Source: Nemertoderma westbladi
Taxonomy: Eukaryota; Xenacoelomorpha; Nemertodermatida; Nemertodermatidae
Direction of reading: 5' to 3'
Length of the DNA: 64,000 nt
NCBI GenBank assembly: GCA_032718475.1
Contig: JAUCBJ010008173.1
Location: 10,001-74,000 of the forward strand
Position 1 is the stretch's first letter; every line of letters starts with the position of its first letter. The notes under the pieces are model-generated. The model did no database searches. It saw only the letters and a list, made by a program, of their open reading frames with translations, and was not told the DNA's origin. A program made the position numbers and the translations under genes. This document shows positions 50,955 through 62,921 of the stretch, in pieces.

Positions 50955-51662
50955 ACCATGTCCTGGAATATAGTGTCGTTATTCTGGTACATGGACCCCC
51001 CCCCCCCCCCCCCCCAAATTTTATCTACAAATCAATGAGATTGCATGAAATTTGAAACAGAGATAGTTTCACCTCCCGACCACTGACTGGGTGAGCCAGA
51101 ATCTTGATTTTTGCTTTCATTCTTTAGCTACAAGCGTTTAAAAAAAGTGTCTCCGTCGATATTGCACCAGTTACACATTTATCTCATTAGCTTGGCAACA
51201 ATGCAATGCCTACATGATAATACTAGTATAAGGATATTCATACATAATCAAAATGTTCTAGAACATTGTGTATTTATTTAATAGAATAAATGGCCTGCAG
51301 TGGAAGCAAATACATGCAAATTTCGAATGCCCATATCTCCGCTATTTCCAACCAAATTCTAATATTTTTACAAATTTGTAATCCTTGCACGGTCAGCTTT
51401 GCACTAGTACCAACAAATCGTTGAAGAATAACTGCGGTGTAACTGGTGCAATATCGACGGAGACACTTTTTTTAAACGCTTGTAGCTAAAGAATGAGAGC
51501 AAAAATAAAAATTCTGGCTCACTCCAGTAAGGTGGAGGGAGGTGAAACTATCTCTGTTTCAAATTGCATGCAATTTCATTACGATTTGTAGAAAAATTTG
51601 GGGGGGGGGGGGCGGTACCTGAATAAGAATAACGACACTATATTCCAGGACCATTGTGTACT
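50955..51662. mobile_element. 700-bp TIR element flanked by TA
   Basis: TIRs of about 220 bp start caccatgtcctggaatatag and include ttaaaaaaagtgtctccgtc and gatattgcaccagtta. Both arms carry a matched homopolymer (C20 at 50996-51015, G13 at 51600-51612). TA borders fit a Tc1/mariner-type duplication. A related terminus is at about 57117-57155. Confidence 0.8.
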
Positions 51663-51754
51663 CAAATAGTTTCTTTTAGAGGAGGCTTGTAGAGGAGACT
51701 TTTAGAGGTACAATTAGGAATATCCATATTCAATTCATAGACTACATAAGCAGC

Positions 51755-51815
51755 AGTCTAGTAATAATCTGGGCTTTGGACGCCCTAGGTTCGATCCCTG
51801 GGCGACGCAGTATTA
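51755..51815 (+). other. tRNA-like sequence (probable SINE head)
   Basis: gcagtctagtaataatctgg followed by a B-box ggttcgatccc. No well-paired acceptor stem; probably a tRNA-derived remnant. Confidence 0.3.
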
Positions 51816-51969
51816 TTTGGGCACGGATTTTCATCCTTCACTGGTCGATGAATGGGAACAATGGCAACATGGAAAACAGAGTGGAAGAGTTTAGTGTGGA
51901 AGACCCATTGGTGGTGAACAGGCATTCCGTTAGGAAACCTAAGCCTAAACGCCTCTCTCATTCAAAATT

Positions 51970-52330
51970 CATATTTGTCACAGAGGCGATAAGTTACCAG
52001 GGGCGACATGCTCCCAGGTGGTAATAAGGGGCCATTTGAGGGGCGATAAGTTCCCAGGGAGCGATGATAAGGTCCAGGGGCTTTAAGTTACAAGGGGCGA
52101 TAAGTTCCCAGGGGGCGATAAGGTCCAGGGGCCGTAAAGAGTCAATGGGCGATAAGTTCCCAGGGGCGATAAGGTGGGCCGTAAAGAGTCAATGGGCGAT
52201 AAGTTCCCAGGGGCGATAAGGTCCAGGGGCCGTAAAGAGTCAATGGGCGATAAGTTCCCAGGGGCGATAAGGTCCAGGGGCAGTAAAGAGTCAATGGGCG
52301 ATAAGTTCCCAGGGGCGATAAGGCCCTACA
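51970..52330 (+). repeat. 51-bp tandem repeat based on gcgataagttccc
   Basis: Unit gggcgataagttcccagggg plus cgataaggtccaggggccgt plus aaagagtcaat, about four clean copies (52140-52330) and degenerate ones before. Mirror-image ggaacttatcgcc blocks lie at 50750-50880. Confidence 0.85.
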
Positions 52331-52694
52331 ATCTTTAGAGATGATAATATGGGGAGATTTCTAGAACTTTTTTTTATTACTGCAATTTTCTCAATAGACA
52401 TTTTAGGTACCTAACAGTTCCGTATTCCGTAAAAAATTATATTTACTTGTTGTGGTAGCTAGTGTTTAAAAAACAATTTTACTAGCTACTGTATTTCGGC
52501 GCTACTACAGTATGTGTACCCATGACCGGGATTTTTTTGTAGTAGCTAGTTTTTGCTACTTTGTTTTAATGTTCTATGTCATATTTGCTATAGTTTTGTA
52601 AAAAAAAAAATGTTCTAGAACAAATATTTTTTGTTCTAGAACATTTTTTAAAACTTTTTTAATTCCTAATAATTTTTCATTAAATAAAATGCCA

Positions 52695-54605
52695 CGGCAC
52701 GAAAACCAAACTAGTAGGGAGGAGTACGGAACTAGTGGGGAGGAGTACGGACCTAGTGGGGAGGAGTACGGAACTAGTGGAGACGAGTACGGATCTAGTG
52801 GGGAGGAGTACGGAACTAGTGGGGAGGAGTACGGAACTAGTGGGGGGAGTACGGAACTAGTGGAGAGGAGTACGGAACTAGTGGGGAGGAGTACGGAACT
52901 AGTGGGGAGGAGTACGGAACTAGTGGGGAGGAGTACGGATCTAGTGGGGAGGAGTACGGATCTAGTGGGGAGGAGTACGGAACTAGTTGGGAGGAGTACG
53001 GACTAGTGGGGAGGAGTACGGAACTAGTGGGGAGGAGTACGGAACTAGTGGGGAGTAGTACGGAACTAGTGGAGAAGAGTACGGAACTAGTGGGGAGGAG
53101 TACGGAACTAGTGGGGAGGAGTACGGAACTAGTGGGGAGGAGTACGGATCTAGTGGGGAGGAGTACGGATCTAGTGGGGAGGAGTACGAAACTAGTGGGG
53201 AGGAGTACGGACTAGTGGGGAGGAGTACGGAACTAGTGGGGAGGAGTACGGACTAGTGGGGAGGAGTACGGAACTAGTGGGGAGGAGTACGGAACTAGTG
53301 GGGAGGAGTACGGATCTAGTGGGGAGGAGTATGGAACTAGTGGAGACGAGTACGGATCTAGTGGGGAGGAGTACGGAACTAGTGGAGACGAGTACGGATC
53401 TAGTGGGGAGGAGTACGGAACTAGTGGGGAGGAGTACGGAACTAGTGGGGAGGAGTACGGAACTAGTGGGGAGGAGTACGGATCTAGTGGGGAGGAGTTC
53501 GGATCTAGTGGGAAGGAGTACGGAACTAGTGGGGAGGAGTTCGGATCTAGTGGGGAGGAGTACGGAACTAGTGGGGAGAAGTACGGAACTAGTGGGGAGG
53601 AGTACGGTACAAGTGGGGAGGAGTACGGATCTAGTGGGGAGGAGTACGGGACTAGTGGGGAGGAGTACGGAACTAGTGGGGAGGAGTTCGGATCTAGTGG
53701 GGAGGAGTACGGAACTAGTGGGGAGGAGTTCGGATCTAGTGGGGAGGAGTACGGATTTAGTGGGGAGGAGTACGGTACAAGTGGGGAGGAGTACGGAACT
53801 AGTGGGGAGGAGTTCGGATCTAGTGGGAAGGAGTACGGAACTAGTGGGGAGGAGTTCGGATCTAGTGGGGAGGAGTACGGATTTAGTGGGGAGGAGTACG
53901 GTACAAGTGGGGAGGAGTACGGATCTAGTGGGAAGGAGTACGGGACTAGTGGGGAGGAGTACGGAACTAGTGGGGAGGAGTACGGACTAGTGGGAAGGAG
54001 TACGGAACTAGTGGGGAGGAGTTCGGATCTAGTGGGGAGGAGTACGGATTTAGTGGGGAGGAGTACGGTACAAGTGGGGAGGAGTACGGATCTAGTGGGA
54101 AGGAGTACGGGACTAGTGGGGAGGAGTACGGAACTAGTGGGGAGGAGTACAGAACTAGTGGGGAGGAGTACGGACTAGTGGGAAGGAGTACGGAACTAGT
54201 GGGGAGGAGTTCGGATCTAGTGGGGAGGAGTACGGATTTAGTGGGGAGGAGTACGGTACAAGTGGGGAGGAGTACGGATCTAGTGGGAAGGAGTACGGAA
54301 CTAGTGGGGAGGAGTACGGAACTAGTGGGGAGGAGTTCGGATCTAGTGGGGAGGAGTACGGATTTAGTGGGGAGGAGTACGGTACAAGTGGGGAGGAGTA
54401 CGGATCTAGTGGGAAGGAGTACGGAACTAGTGGGGAGGAGTACGGATCTAGTGGGGAGGAGTACGGATCTAGTGGGGAGGAGTACGGAACTAGTGGGGAG
54501 GAGTACAGAACTAGTGGGGAGGAGTACGGAACTAGTGGGGAGGAGTACGGAACTAGTGGGGAGGAGTACGGAACTAGCCGGGAAAAGTACGGAACTTGTT
54601 CAGCA
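52695..54605 (+). repeat. 21-bp minisatellite, about 90 copies
   Basis: Unit ggggaggagtacggaactag plus t. Variants (gatctagt, gatttagt, ggtacaag, gttcgg, and the -1 form cggactag) recur in blocks 126-186 bp apart, indicating higher-order amplification. The frame starting at an ATG at 52689 reads an acidic GEEYGTS unit for about 55 residues until a -1 unit shifts it. Several such shifts make a long protein unlikely. Confidence 0.95.
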
Positions 54606-54619
54606 GCTAGCTAACTAGC

Positions 54620-55908
54620 ACCTTAATTTTTAACAACTTAACTTGTTCGCAGTGTAAACATGGCAGCTTTGTGCTGTTGACACGGAGTAACTTGTTAGCG
54701 CTTTTTTGTCCGGACAGTCAATTATCCGCCACATACGGAGTCAGAAACACTGCACCTTTCGAGGGACCCGCAGTCGTAATATGGTAATCGCTAATTTAAG
54801 ACCTCGCGATTTTACTAGGTCGGGGTGAAACAGTATATGTTCGCTCACTGTTCAGTTCTATATAACATCCCAACACCTACTACTGCACGCCGCGGCCGCC
54901 TGCCGCTACCTTTAGTATTAAGCCCCGCCGTGATGCTATTGCGCACTATCACAATATCCAGTCCTGCTTAGAATATAATATTGATTAATTTTGCTTAATA
55001 TCATGATATAATTCTTTTTTTGGATTTACACTAACGTGAATAAACACGTTGGTTACTCGGGCAACTGGAGTTGCAGTCTAACATGAAATACTTTAATTCC
55101 AATTTTGTTGTGATTAATAAAATATGCCGGATATTATTGTGGAAGTACATAAGTAGAGGAATGAAAAGGAACTTTGTCGTATCAATCGCAATTAAATTAA
55201 CCGCTATTTGTGCCTAATAATAATAATTCTTCATAACACGCACAAACACAACACAATATAAAGTAAGTAAATAATATAATGCTTAATATAAATGATTTTT
55301 TTCAATTGCAATAATACTGCAACTGCGTTGCATCTAATCTTTTAGTGTTCTTAAAACCAAATATTATTACGATCTTTACGGATCAGTAGAAAAAATATAA
55401 ATGAGTCAAAGTCAAAGGTGTAGAAATTTTGACTGAATAGTATTCTGTTAACGAATTCTGTTAACAAAGAGAGCTTAAATAGCCTTTTCCCATTGGCTGA
55501 ATAATAATACGATCAATACAAGCTCATTATTGGCCGTTGCCAGGCTACATTTTTTATACTGAATCATAATTTAAGTCGGATCAGCAAAATGCCTTTACAT
55601 AAATTACCAAATGGTTTGAAATAAGTTTGAAATAAGTTGATAACAGATGAATACGCGTGCAGCAACACAACCTGATCAGCAACCTGAGTAGCTCACCTAG
55701 TTGCTGAGAAAGTTGTCCAAAAAGTTACCACGTGTAACCCAGCCTTAAAAGGGTGGATATTTACAGAGTGGATTAGATAGTTAGTGGTACCCTTACTCTC
55801 TCAGTGTCTATATATATATGCAACTCAAACAAAGACGAGGAGCCTCGGGTTGTATGTTCAGAGTAAAATCTATAGGCCTACCGGTACTAATATAAATATA
55901 TCTTTCAG
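54620..55908. other. No gene; upstream of the Bcl-2-like gene
   Basis: AT-rich, no supported exon. An acceptor-like tatatctttcag ends at 55909. Confidence 0.5.
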
Positions 55909-55984
55909 ATCTGTTATAATGGAATGTTACTATAATACTTACTGCGGATAGTTAGGTAAACTTAGCTAAATAAAATCATATAAA

Positions 55985-56686
55985 ATGGATAAAAACTCCC
56001 CACCATCAACTAAAGAAATTGTTTCAAATTATTTTGTATATTTTCTTTCCGAACATGGGGTTTGTGACAAACTTCCTGAGAGGTACGAAGGATCTCAACG
56101 AATTCCACAAGGAAACCAACCACAACCACGTCCATCTGTTGGGTTTGTATTGCTAACAATTAGAAATATGACGCAATCAAATTTCATCGACTATAGTCAC
56201 GCATTCGATTCTGAAATCTATAAGGCTTTCAATACAATTGAGAGAAAAATTGTTAGAGAGAACGATGATATCGCGGCGTCGCTAAGTGTTATCAGAGAAT
56301 CCAAATGGCTGAAGGAAACGGACTGGCACAAAATTGTTGCTTTCATCGATTTCAGTGCGCGTCTGTCAATGGCGTTGGGTAAGAAGGGTTTAATCCAAAA
56401 GATTGACGACTTGGTAAATGAGGTCTCGGATTGTATAGACGAACGCTGTGGGGAATGGATCGAATCCAACGGTGGTTGGTATGATGGGTTCATAAGAAAA
56501 GTACAGGAATTCGAAGAAAGATACGAGTATGAGGTAGAAGCGGGGTTGTATCCCCGTGAACTTGAGGATATTACCGATATCAAAAAAAGTAGAAAGGATA
56601 AAATAAATGCAGTTGCAGCATTCATGGCAGCAGGTGCGGGGATTGGTGCGCTTCTTGTAAATGGAATAAAGAAGTTCAGGAAATAG
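55985..56686 (+). CDS. Bcl-2 family apoptosis regulator, divergent, single-exon, 233 aa
   Basis: Predicted apoptosis regulator at mitochondrial or ER membranes. A BH4-like helix lies at residues 9-24 (TKEIVSNYFVYFLSEHG). BH1 is WLKETDWHKIVAFIDFSARL (108-127) and BH2 EWIESNGGWYDGFIR (157-171). A C-terminal tail anchor (208-228, AVAAFMAAGAGIGALLV) is followed by basic residues. The Ala/Gly-rich anchor and BH4 resemble pro-survival members. Odd points: BH1 has DWHK where NWGR is usual, and the presumed BH3 (about 55-74) lacks the conserved Gly-Asp. About 35 charged residues separate BH2 from the anchor. The start has the context ataaaATGG and an acceptor-like ctttcag at 55909 suggests a spliced 5' UTR. 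The coding region is intronless here. Pro- versus anti-apoptotic role is inference. Confidence 0.85.
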   Translation: MDKNSPPSTKEIVSNYFVYFLSEHGVCDKLPERYEGSQRIPQGNQPQPRPSVGFVLLTIRNMTQSNFIDYSHAFDSEIYKAFNTIERKIVRENDDIAASLSVIRESKWLKETDWHKIVAFIDFSARLSMALGKKGLIQKIDDLVNEVSDCIDERCGEWIESNGGWYDGFIRKVQEFEERYEYEVEAGLYPRELEDITDIKKSRKDKINAVAAFMAAGAGIGALLVNGIKKFRK

Positions 56687-57639
56687 AGGATCAGTTGATT
56701 GATGCGAGTCGCGAATATGTATTATTATTAAACACAAACAATATTCATTTTAAAGAATATTTAGGGATTGATCGCTTTTCATAAGGATTCGCCTTACGTC
56801 TATAACTTATTTATAGGAAGCAACCTTTACTTATTGAAACACTACGAAAAAAATAATATAGACTTAAGAAATATAATTCTATTAACTGAAACATTTATTT
56901 AAATTTACAGAAAAGTATTAATGAAATAATTGATGCAATATTAATTTTACTGCAGTATTAATCTGGTATGAAAAATATTGATATTATAATAAAAAACTAA
57001 TATTATTTTGTTAATAATCCAATATGCCTTTCTAAGATTTCGTAAATAGGGAAACAATCTTTGGGATGTGAATCATATCACACTAATATATATTGTACCG
57101 GTAACAACAATTGTACACCATGCCCCGGGGCCGGAATATAGTGTCGTACTGTAATTTAGTGACAAATCGACAAAATTGTCTACAAATACGAACCCCTGGT
57201 TATATGGCAGTAACAAGTGAGCCATGAAATGAATCTGTGTTTATTGAGTGAGTAGGTGATCAAATACAAAACGGCTCCAACAAATTTCCCAATTTTTTCC
57301 AACACGGGTAGATGATTAAGGTCAGTCTCAAATGTTCAGACTCGGAGGGTCAGGGACCAATGGGCTGCTCTGATTGGCCAATACTGAATCACGATCACAC
57401 TAGACTAATCTAAAACTAAATTTTGCATTCTCGCTAAACATCCCACTCCACTACATCTCTACACTCCGGGAAGGTCGGGATCCAGTTTTGCAGGGAGTCT
57501 AGGAATGGGATGCCCTGATTAGGTAATAATAAATCCGGGAGGGTCGAGATACAGTTTGGCAGCAGGGCCTTCTTGGAATGAGCTGCTCTTATTGGCTAAT
57601 ATTAAACCTCGTTAAAACTCGACTTAACTAAAACGAAAT
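56687..57639. other. Downstream of the Bcl-2-like gene; degenerate repeats
   Basis: A related TIR-element terminus lies at 57117-57155. Three degenerate units of about 120 bp (57340-57620), each with a gattggccaata-like stretch followed by a cggga.ggtc block, lead into the 44-bp array. No gene seen. Confidence 0.5.
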
Positions 57640-58850
57640 TTATAAATTGATATCTCGTTAGGAACATCCCACACTGCAATTATTTATCAATTGATATATC
57701 GTTAGGAACATCCCACACTGCAATTATTTATCAATTGATATATCGTTAGGAACATCCCACACTGCAATTATTTATCAATTGATATCTCGTTAGGAACATC
57801 CCACACTGCAATTATTTATCAATTGATATCTCGTTAGGAACATCCCACACTGCAATTATTTATCAATTGATATATCGTTAGGAACATCCCACACTGCAAT
57901 TATTTATCAATTGATATCTCGTTAGGAACATCCCACACTGCAATTATTTATCAATTGATATATCGTTAGGAACATCCCACACTGCAATTATTTTTCAATT
58001 GATATCTCGTTAGGAACATCCCACACTGCAATTATTTATCAATTGATATCTCGTTAGGAACATCCCACACTGCAATTATTTATCAATTGATATCTCGTTA
58101 GGAACATCCCACACTGCAATTATTTATCAATTGATATCTCGTTAGGAACATCCAGGCCCTGGAACAACCCACACTGCAATTATTTATCAATTGATATCTC
58201 GTTAGGAACATCCCACACTGCAATTATTTATCAATTGATATCTCGTTAGGAACATCCCACACTGCAATTATTTATCAATTGATATCTCGTTAGGAACATC
58301 CCACACTGCAATTATTTATCAATTGATATCTCGTTAGGAACATCCCACACTGCAATTATTTATCAATTGATATCTCGTTAGGAACATCCCACACTGCAAT
58401 TATTTATCAATTGATATATCGTTAGGAACATCCCACACTGCAATTATTTATCAATTGATATCTCGTTAGGAACATCCCACACTGCAATTATTTATCAATT
58501 GATATCTCGTTAGGAACATCCCACACTGCAATTATTTATCAATTGTTATCTCGTTAGGAACATCCCACACTGCAATTATTTATCAATTGATATCTCGTTA
58601 GGAACATCCCACACTGCAATTATTTATCAATTGATATCTCGTTAGGAACATCCCACACTGCAATTATTTATCAATTGATATCTCGTTAGGAACATCCCAC
58701 ACTGCAATTATTTATCAATTGATATCTCGTTAGGAACATCCCACACTGCAATTATTTATCAATTGATATCTCGTTAGGAACATCCCACACTGCAACTATT
58801 TATCAATTTATATCTCGTTAGGAACATCCCACACTGCAATTATTTTGCAT
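57640..58850. repeat. 44-bp minisatellite, about 27 copies
   Basis: Unit tatttatcaattgatatctc plus gttaggaacatcccacactg plus caat, highly uniform, with atctcg/atatcg variants and one longer unit near 58150 carrying ggccctggaacaa. The unit length is not divisible by three and no open frame runs through it. Confidence 0.95.
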
Positions 58851-59229
58851 TGAATTTAACAAGTGTAATATGCTTTTGCCATGAAATTTAGGTATTATAG
58901 GAACAGCACTCACTTATTTTACATCTGCGGTAGCATTTCATCGCGGCGACGTAAAAAACGAATGTAAAAAAAAAACCATCATAATAAAATTTCGATAACT
59001 CACCATTTTCTGTTTTCAGTTCGGTTGAGATCTGGAATGTTACTGCGTGTTAGCAAAAGGTACCGGTACTTACTTCACTCAGGATGTAATATTATGGTTT
59101 TGTTCAGAAAAAATGAGAAAGCGCCTCACCGGGGGTTGAACCAGCGCTATTTTTTATTCAACTCCAATTTATTTTTTCACTCAGCAGGATAATATTCAGA
59201 TGGAATAACTATTTAGGCCTACATACTTG
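58851..59229. other. Unique spacer, nothing recognised
   Basis: A gttgaaccagcgc stretch near 59145 is weakly tRNA-like on the minus strand only. Confidence 0.4.
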
Positions 59230-59545
59230 TGTGTAAAGTAGCACTTTCAGTGTCATGATCTGAGTGCTTTGTTACACGAACGAACGTAGTGAGTGAGTGA
59301 AAATAAAGCCATACGAGGATCAGAACACTGTAAAGTACTTTGCAACAAGTACGTATGTAGTTTTACTACAAAATTGTAACATTACGAAATGATTGTACAT
59401 ATACATTATAAGTGATAGAAACCGCGCAAATTAAATTACAGTAGTTACGGTATAAATAAATGTAAAAATGACCTAAATTATGTTATAAAAAAGTTAGCTT
59501 ATATTTATGGTGGCGTTTGGATAGCTACTGGTTATTAATAGCTAC
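59230..59545 (+). repeat. Dispersed repeat, copy 2
   Basis: The reverse complement of 48043-48400, with the same terminal tactggttattaatagcta. Copies in both orientations indicate a mobile, non-coding family. Confidence 0.8.
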
Positions 59546-60150
59546 CGGTAGATAATGCAGTAGGCCTATCTGGCTGTCAGGCAATTAATTAAAATGCCAC
59601 CTATTGTTTACGTGGTAACCAATGACGGCGTAATTGTAAAATCACGCCGTCATTGGTGGGTTTGTCTTTTTGCCGTATGTGTACGTATTTGAAAGAGTTC
59701 CCGTAGCCTACCGTAGGCTACCGTATGTGGGACGTATTTACCCGTATTCAGGAAGCAGAATCAGTGCACTGCTTACAGCTAACGGTACTGTAAGTGGCAA
59801 CATGGCCTGTGTTTTTATACTACATGTTCGGGAAGCCTGGAAGGATCTCATTTCCACTGTCCGAGTTCGCTCGACTTAGTAGTAGTAGTATACTACGTGT
59901 TCTATGCTCCCGGTACCAGGGGTTTGGAAATTCTCTGCGAGTTTTATTTTTATTTTTTTTCAAGGATATTTTTTATTATTTATCATTATTATGAAATAAT
60001 GATACATCAAAATAACCGTAGGGCCAATATTCATCATTGTTTTATAAAAAGTTATGATACTGTAGGTATACTTTGCGCATGTGGGCCTACTGTGCTTTTT
60101 AAATAACTCCAGTATAGTTAGTACATACGTACATTCCAGTAAATATAGTA

Positions 60151-60365
60151 TAACACGAAGTGGGGCCTTCGCGCAGCACGTGACTTGAACTTATGTTAAG
60201 TGTCAACCCGAAAGAAATATTTGCAAAATGTAAACATGTCCCCTAGTCACAATAACACCTAGAGGCAGGCAGACTGAGTAATTGCAATCGATTTAAGACT
60301 TCACAAAAACTCAGTCTGATGTCTAGAATATATATAAATGTAATAAGAGGTCTAGAATATATGTA
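60151..60365 (+). mobile_element. Helentron/pearl-like element, truncated left end
   Basis: Begins aacacgaagtggggccttcg plus cgcagcacgtga, as in the full-length copies at 44424 and 47484. It includes one core unit (cacctagaggcaggcagact) before being cut off at the SINE near 60366. Confidence 0.75.
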
Positions 60366-60510
60366 AATGTAAAAGTAAAAAAGCAGGCCTACATTTTCTT
60401 CGACTATTAGGCCAAATTACGCACAAAGTCTGGCGACTTATTTCCAGTGCGGTCCCCCAGAACTATACTCCTCAGAGTAAACTTCAGTACTCATTACTTT
60501 TTAGCGAACG
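60366..60510 (-). mobile_element. tRNA-derived SINE, family 2, 3' part
   Basis: Matches 34545-34680: tacgcacaaagtctggcgac, ttatttccagtgcggtcccc, and the (gtaaaa)n-like tail. The tRNA-like head is missing. Confidence 0.75.
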
Positions 60511-60554
60511 TATAGGAACCAAACCATATGTTAGAAATCGTATAACTGATGTTT

Positions 60555-61317
60555 ATTCAGTTATTCAGCTTGGGAAGAGTTCCTATCTGAACCGATTCTT
60601 AGACTTATAACGGATTACACAAATAAATTTGCGCACGATAATTTGGAAATAGACCTTCAATTAACTGTTACTGAGCTAGAGGCACATATTGGTTTACAAT
60701 ATATTCGCGGAGTTTATGGTAAACACATTCCTCTAGATTCTCTATGGAATAAAGATGCAGGAATCAAGATATTCCCAAATACAATATCGCGAAACCGATT
60801 CCGCCTAATAAAACGATGTTTTCGGTTTGATGATAAGAGTAAAAAAAATGAGTCATTTTGCTACTGATAAGTTCACTCATAAGAGAGGTATTCGACAAGT
60901 TTGTGGAAAACTGTTTGAGCAAATATCCCATCATATTCACTAACGATTGATGAACAATTGTTACCCTTCAAGGGGAGGTGTAATCTAATAACTTTTATGC
61001 CTAATAAACCGGATAAATATGGCATCAAATTTTGGGTTTTGGTTGATCTAGAATCTAAATACGTTATTAGAATATTCAACAGAGGATATAATGTGACAAC
61101 AGATAATTTTTTCACGTCACTCCAACTAGCTAAGAGGTTGTATGATAAGAAAACATCTATAGTTGGTACAATGCGTAAAAACAAGAGAGAACTCTGCCCT
61201 AAGATGCTCGATTGTAGTGGAGGAAATGTCTTCAATAGTACTTTCTTTCATGAACCTGATAGTACAGCAGTTGTTGTCTCTTTATCGACTAAAACTAAAC
61301 AAAAACGTATTGTGTAA
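60555..61317 (+). pseudogene. piggyBac transposase relic
   Basis: Residues of the piggyBac (DDE_Tnp_1_7) domain are readable across two or more frameshifts: AWEEFLSEPILRLITDYTN (from about 60570), GLQYIRGVYGK and LDSLWNKD (60670-60760), FPNTISRNRFRLIKRCFRFD. Then come IDEQLLPFKGRCN (first catalytic Asp), GIKFWVLVD, VTTDNFFTSLQLA (second catalytic Asp) and TIVGTMRKNKREL analogues up to 61317. The third catalytic residue and the C-terminal zinc region are absent. A broken stretch lies between 60868 and 60957. Non-functional; no TTAA-flanked ends identified. Confidence 0.85.
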
Positions 61318-62560
61318 AAGCTTCTGTGGGATATAACTGGCCCCTTTTGCTTCGCAATCCAGTTTCCCCCCAGGCGCTGGAATACTCTAAAAAGGTTCTC
61401 TAACTGTATATATATTCCCCTCGCCCGCAAGGTACCTTTACAGGTGTTTTAACGGACATAAGAATCATTCTGCTATATACGTGTTTTGGCGGACATGGTA
61501 AGGCAAAAAACTTGTAACGCACCAACTACCTTTCACAGCTTAGCCGTGATGATTCATATTACGACATCTAGCAGCTGGTTGCTGACATGGAAACAGCCAC
61601 TGGACGCGTGGTTCTTTGTTTGGCTTGGGCCAATCAGGGCGGTTTTTCCTGTCGACGTGTAGCTTTTAGTCGATCATAAGGAGAGTGTTCAGTCTTACTG
61701 CCTTACTTGATACTTTGTTGTTATTGCTGTCTAAGCCAGAAACACCGGCTTTTTGGTAAGAACTCTAGTAAACTGCTTAGATTATAGAAAGTATAACTGT
61801 TACCGGCGGTGTTACCTCACTTGATTTAACTGCACTAATCATATTGTTTGTACTGCTATTTACCGTCAGTTATTAATTGTATCTATTTGTTGATGGAAAT
61901 ATTGCTCTTTGGAGAATACGGATAAATCACCCAAAATTCCCAATTTTCTTGATACACTACAGGTTAGAGAGGCGGGCTATATATAACAATTGCGATTTAT
62001 ATCAATGTGGTGTGTATTGAATCTAATGTTATTTAGTAGACACTACCTGAGTCAATTGCTGTTCTCTTTATGTGTGATCAAATATACTGACGGTCGGCAG
62101 AATAGTGTGCATGATTGTGAGTGTGATGTGACTGGTAACAAAGCATTTCCTAAAGAATGCGACTTATACTTTAATCATAAGCCTTATCGTTGCGTTTAGT
62201 ATAAGTCCTAGCTCTGTTTAAATAGATAGAGCGCCACGTCCTAAAGGAACTGTTAATATTTCCCGAAAGTTAATAATATCTGTCAGAAATTACATATTAG
62301 CGATCAATCGAATAATACAGTAGGCTTACACTGCAACCTTACACTGCAAAAATAAAATCTAAGCATCCGAATTCAGCCTCCCGGGTGTAGATCCATCGGG
62401 TGAATGATCGCGCATGGGCTGGCTTCGGCTAATGTTTTGTTTATTAGCATAAAATATTGTCGTATGCTAAAGGTGTGTTAATTAACTAAAAGACATATAA
62501 ATTTTGGCAGGTTAAACTGCTAAAGGTCTTCAAAAGCGCGAACAGTAACAGTTAATATTC
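61318..62560. other. No confirmed gene
   Basis: A small Cys/His-containing frame (about 62070-62199, CECDVTGNKAF...HKPYRCV) lacks a credible ATG start and family match. A donor-like gtaagaactctag lies near 61756. Otherwise unremarkable. Confidence 0.4.
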
Positions 62561-62670
62561 TTATTGCAGTAGGCAATAAGGTTGCAAGTGTAGGTATTAA
62601 ATACAGTTTAATACTGTTCTGTCGAACAGTAACAGTTTATAATCTTATTGCAGTAGGCAATAAGGTTGCA
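62540..62670 (+). repeat. Direct duplication of about 92 bp containing a hairpin
   Basis: cgaacagtaacagtt ... cttattgcagtaggcaataa plus ggttgcaa occurs twice; cttattgc-agtag-gcaataag is an 8-bp stem. Confidence 0.8.
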
Positions 62671-62921
62671 AAATACCGTAGTGACTGGTAAAACTGAACC
62701 GGTACTTTGTAGGTCAGTAGGCCTAACTGTCATCACCGGTACCGGTACTGCTGTACAAGTACATTTAGTATTATTCGATTTGATTATTGTATACTGGTAG
62801 GTCTTAGTACTTAATCAGGGACTGCAGCCCTGAATTTTTATTGAGATTCTACTTATTTCTGTCGGTTTTATTTACTAGTAGGCTAATATTGAGCAGAAGG
62901 CGTGTGACCCTGCTCAGATTG

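Noticed and set aside
61990-62199. Small Cys-containing plus-strand frame
   Set aside because: Starts at TTG, short, and no recognisable fold; could be a transposon remnant.
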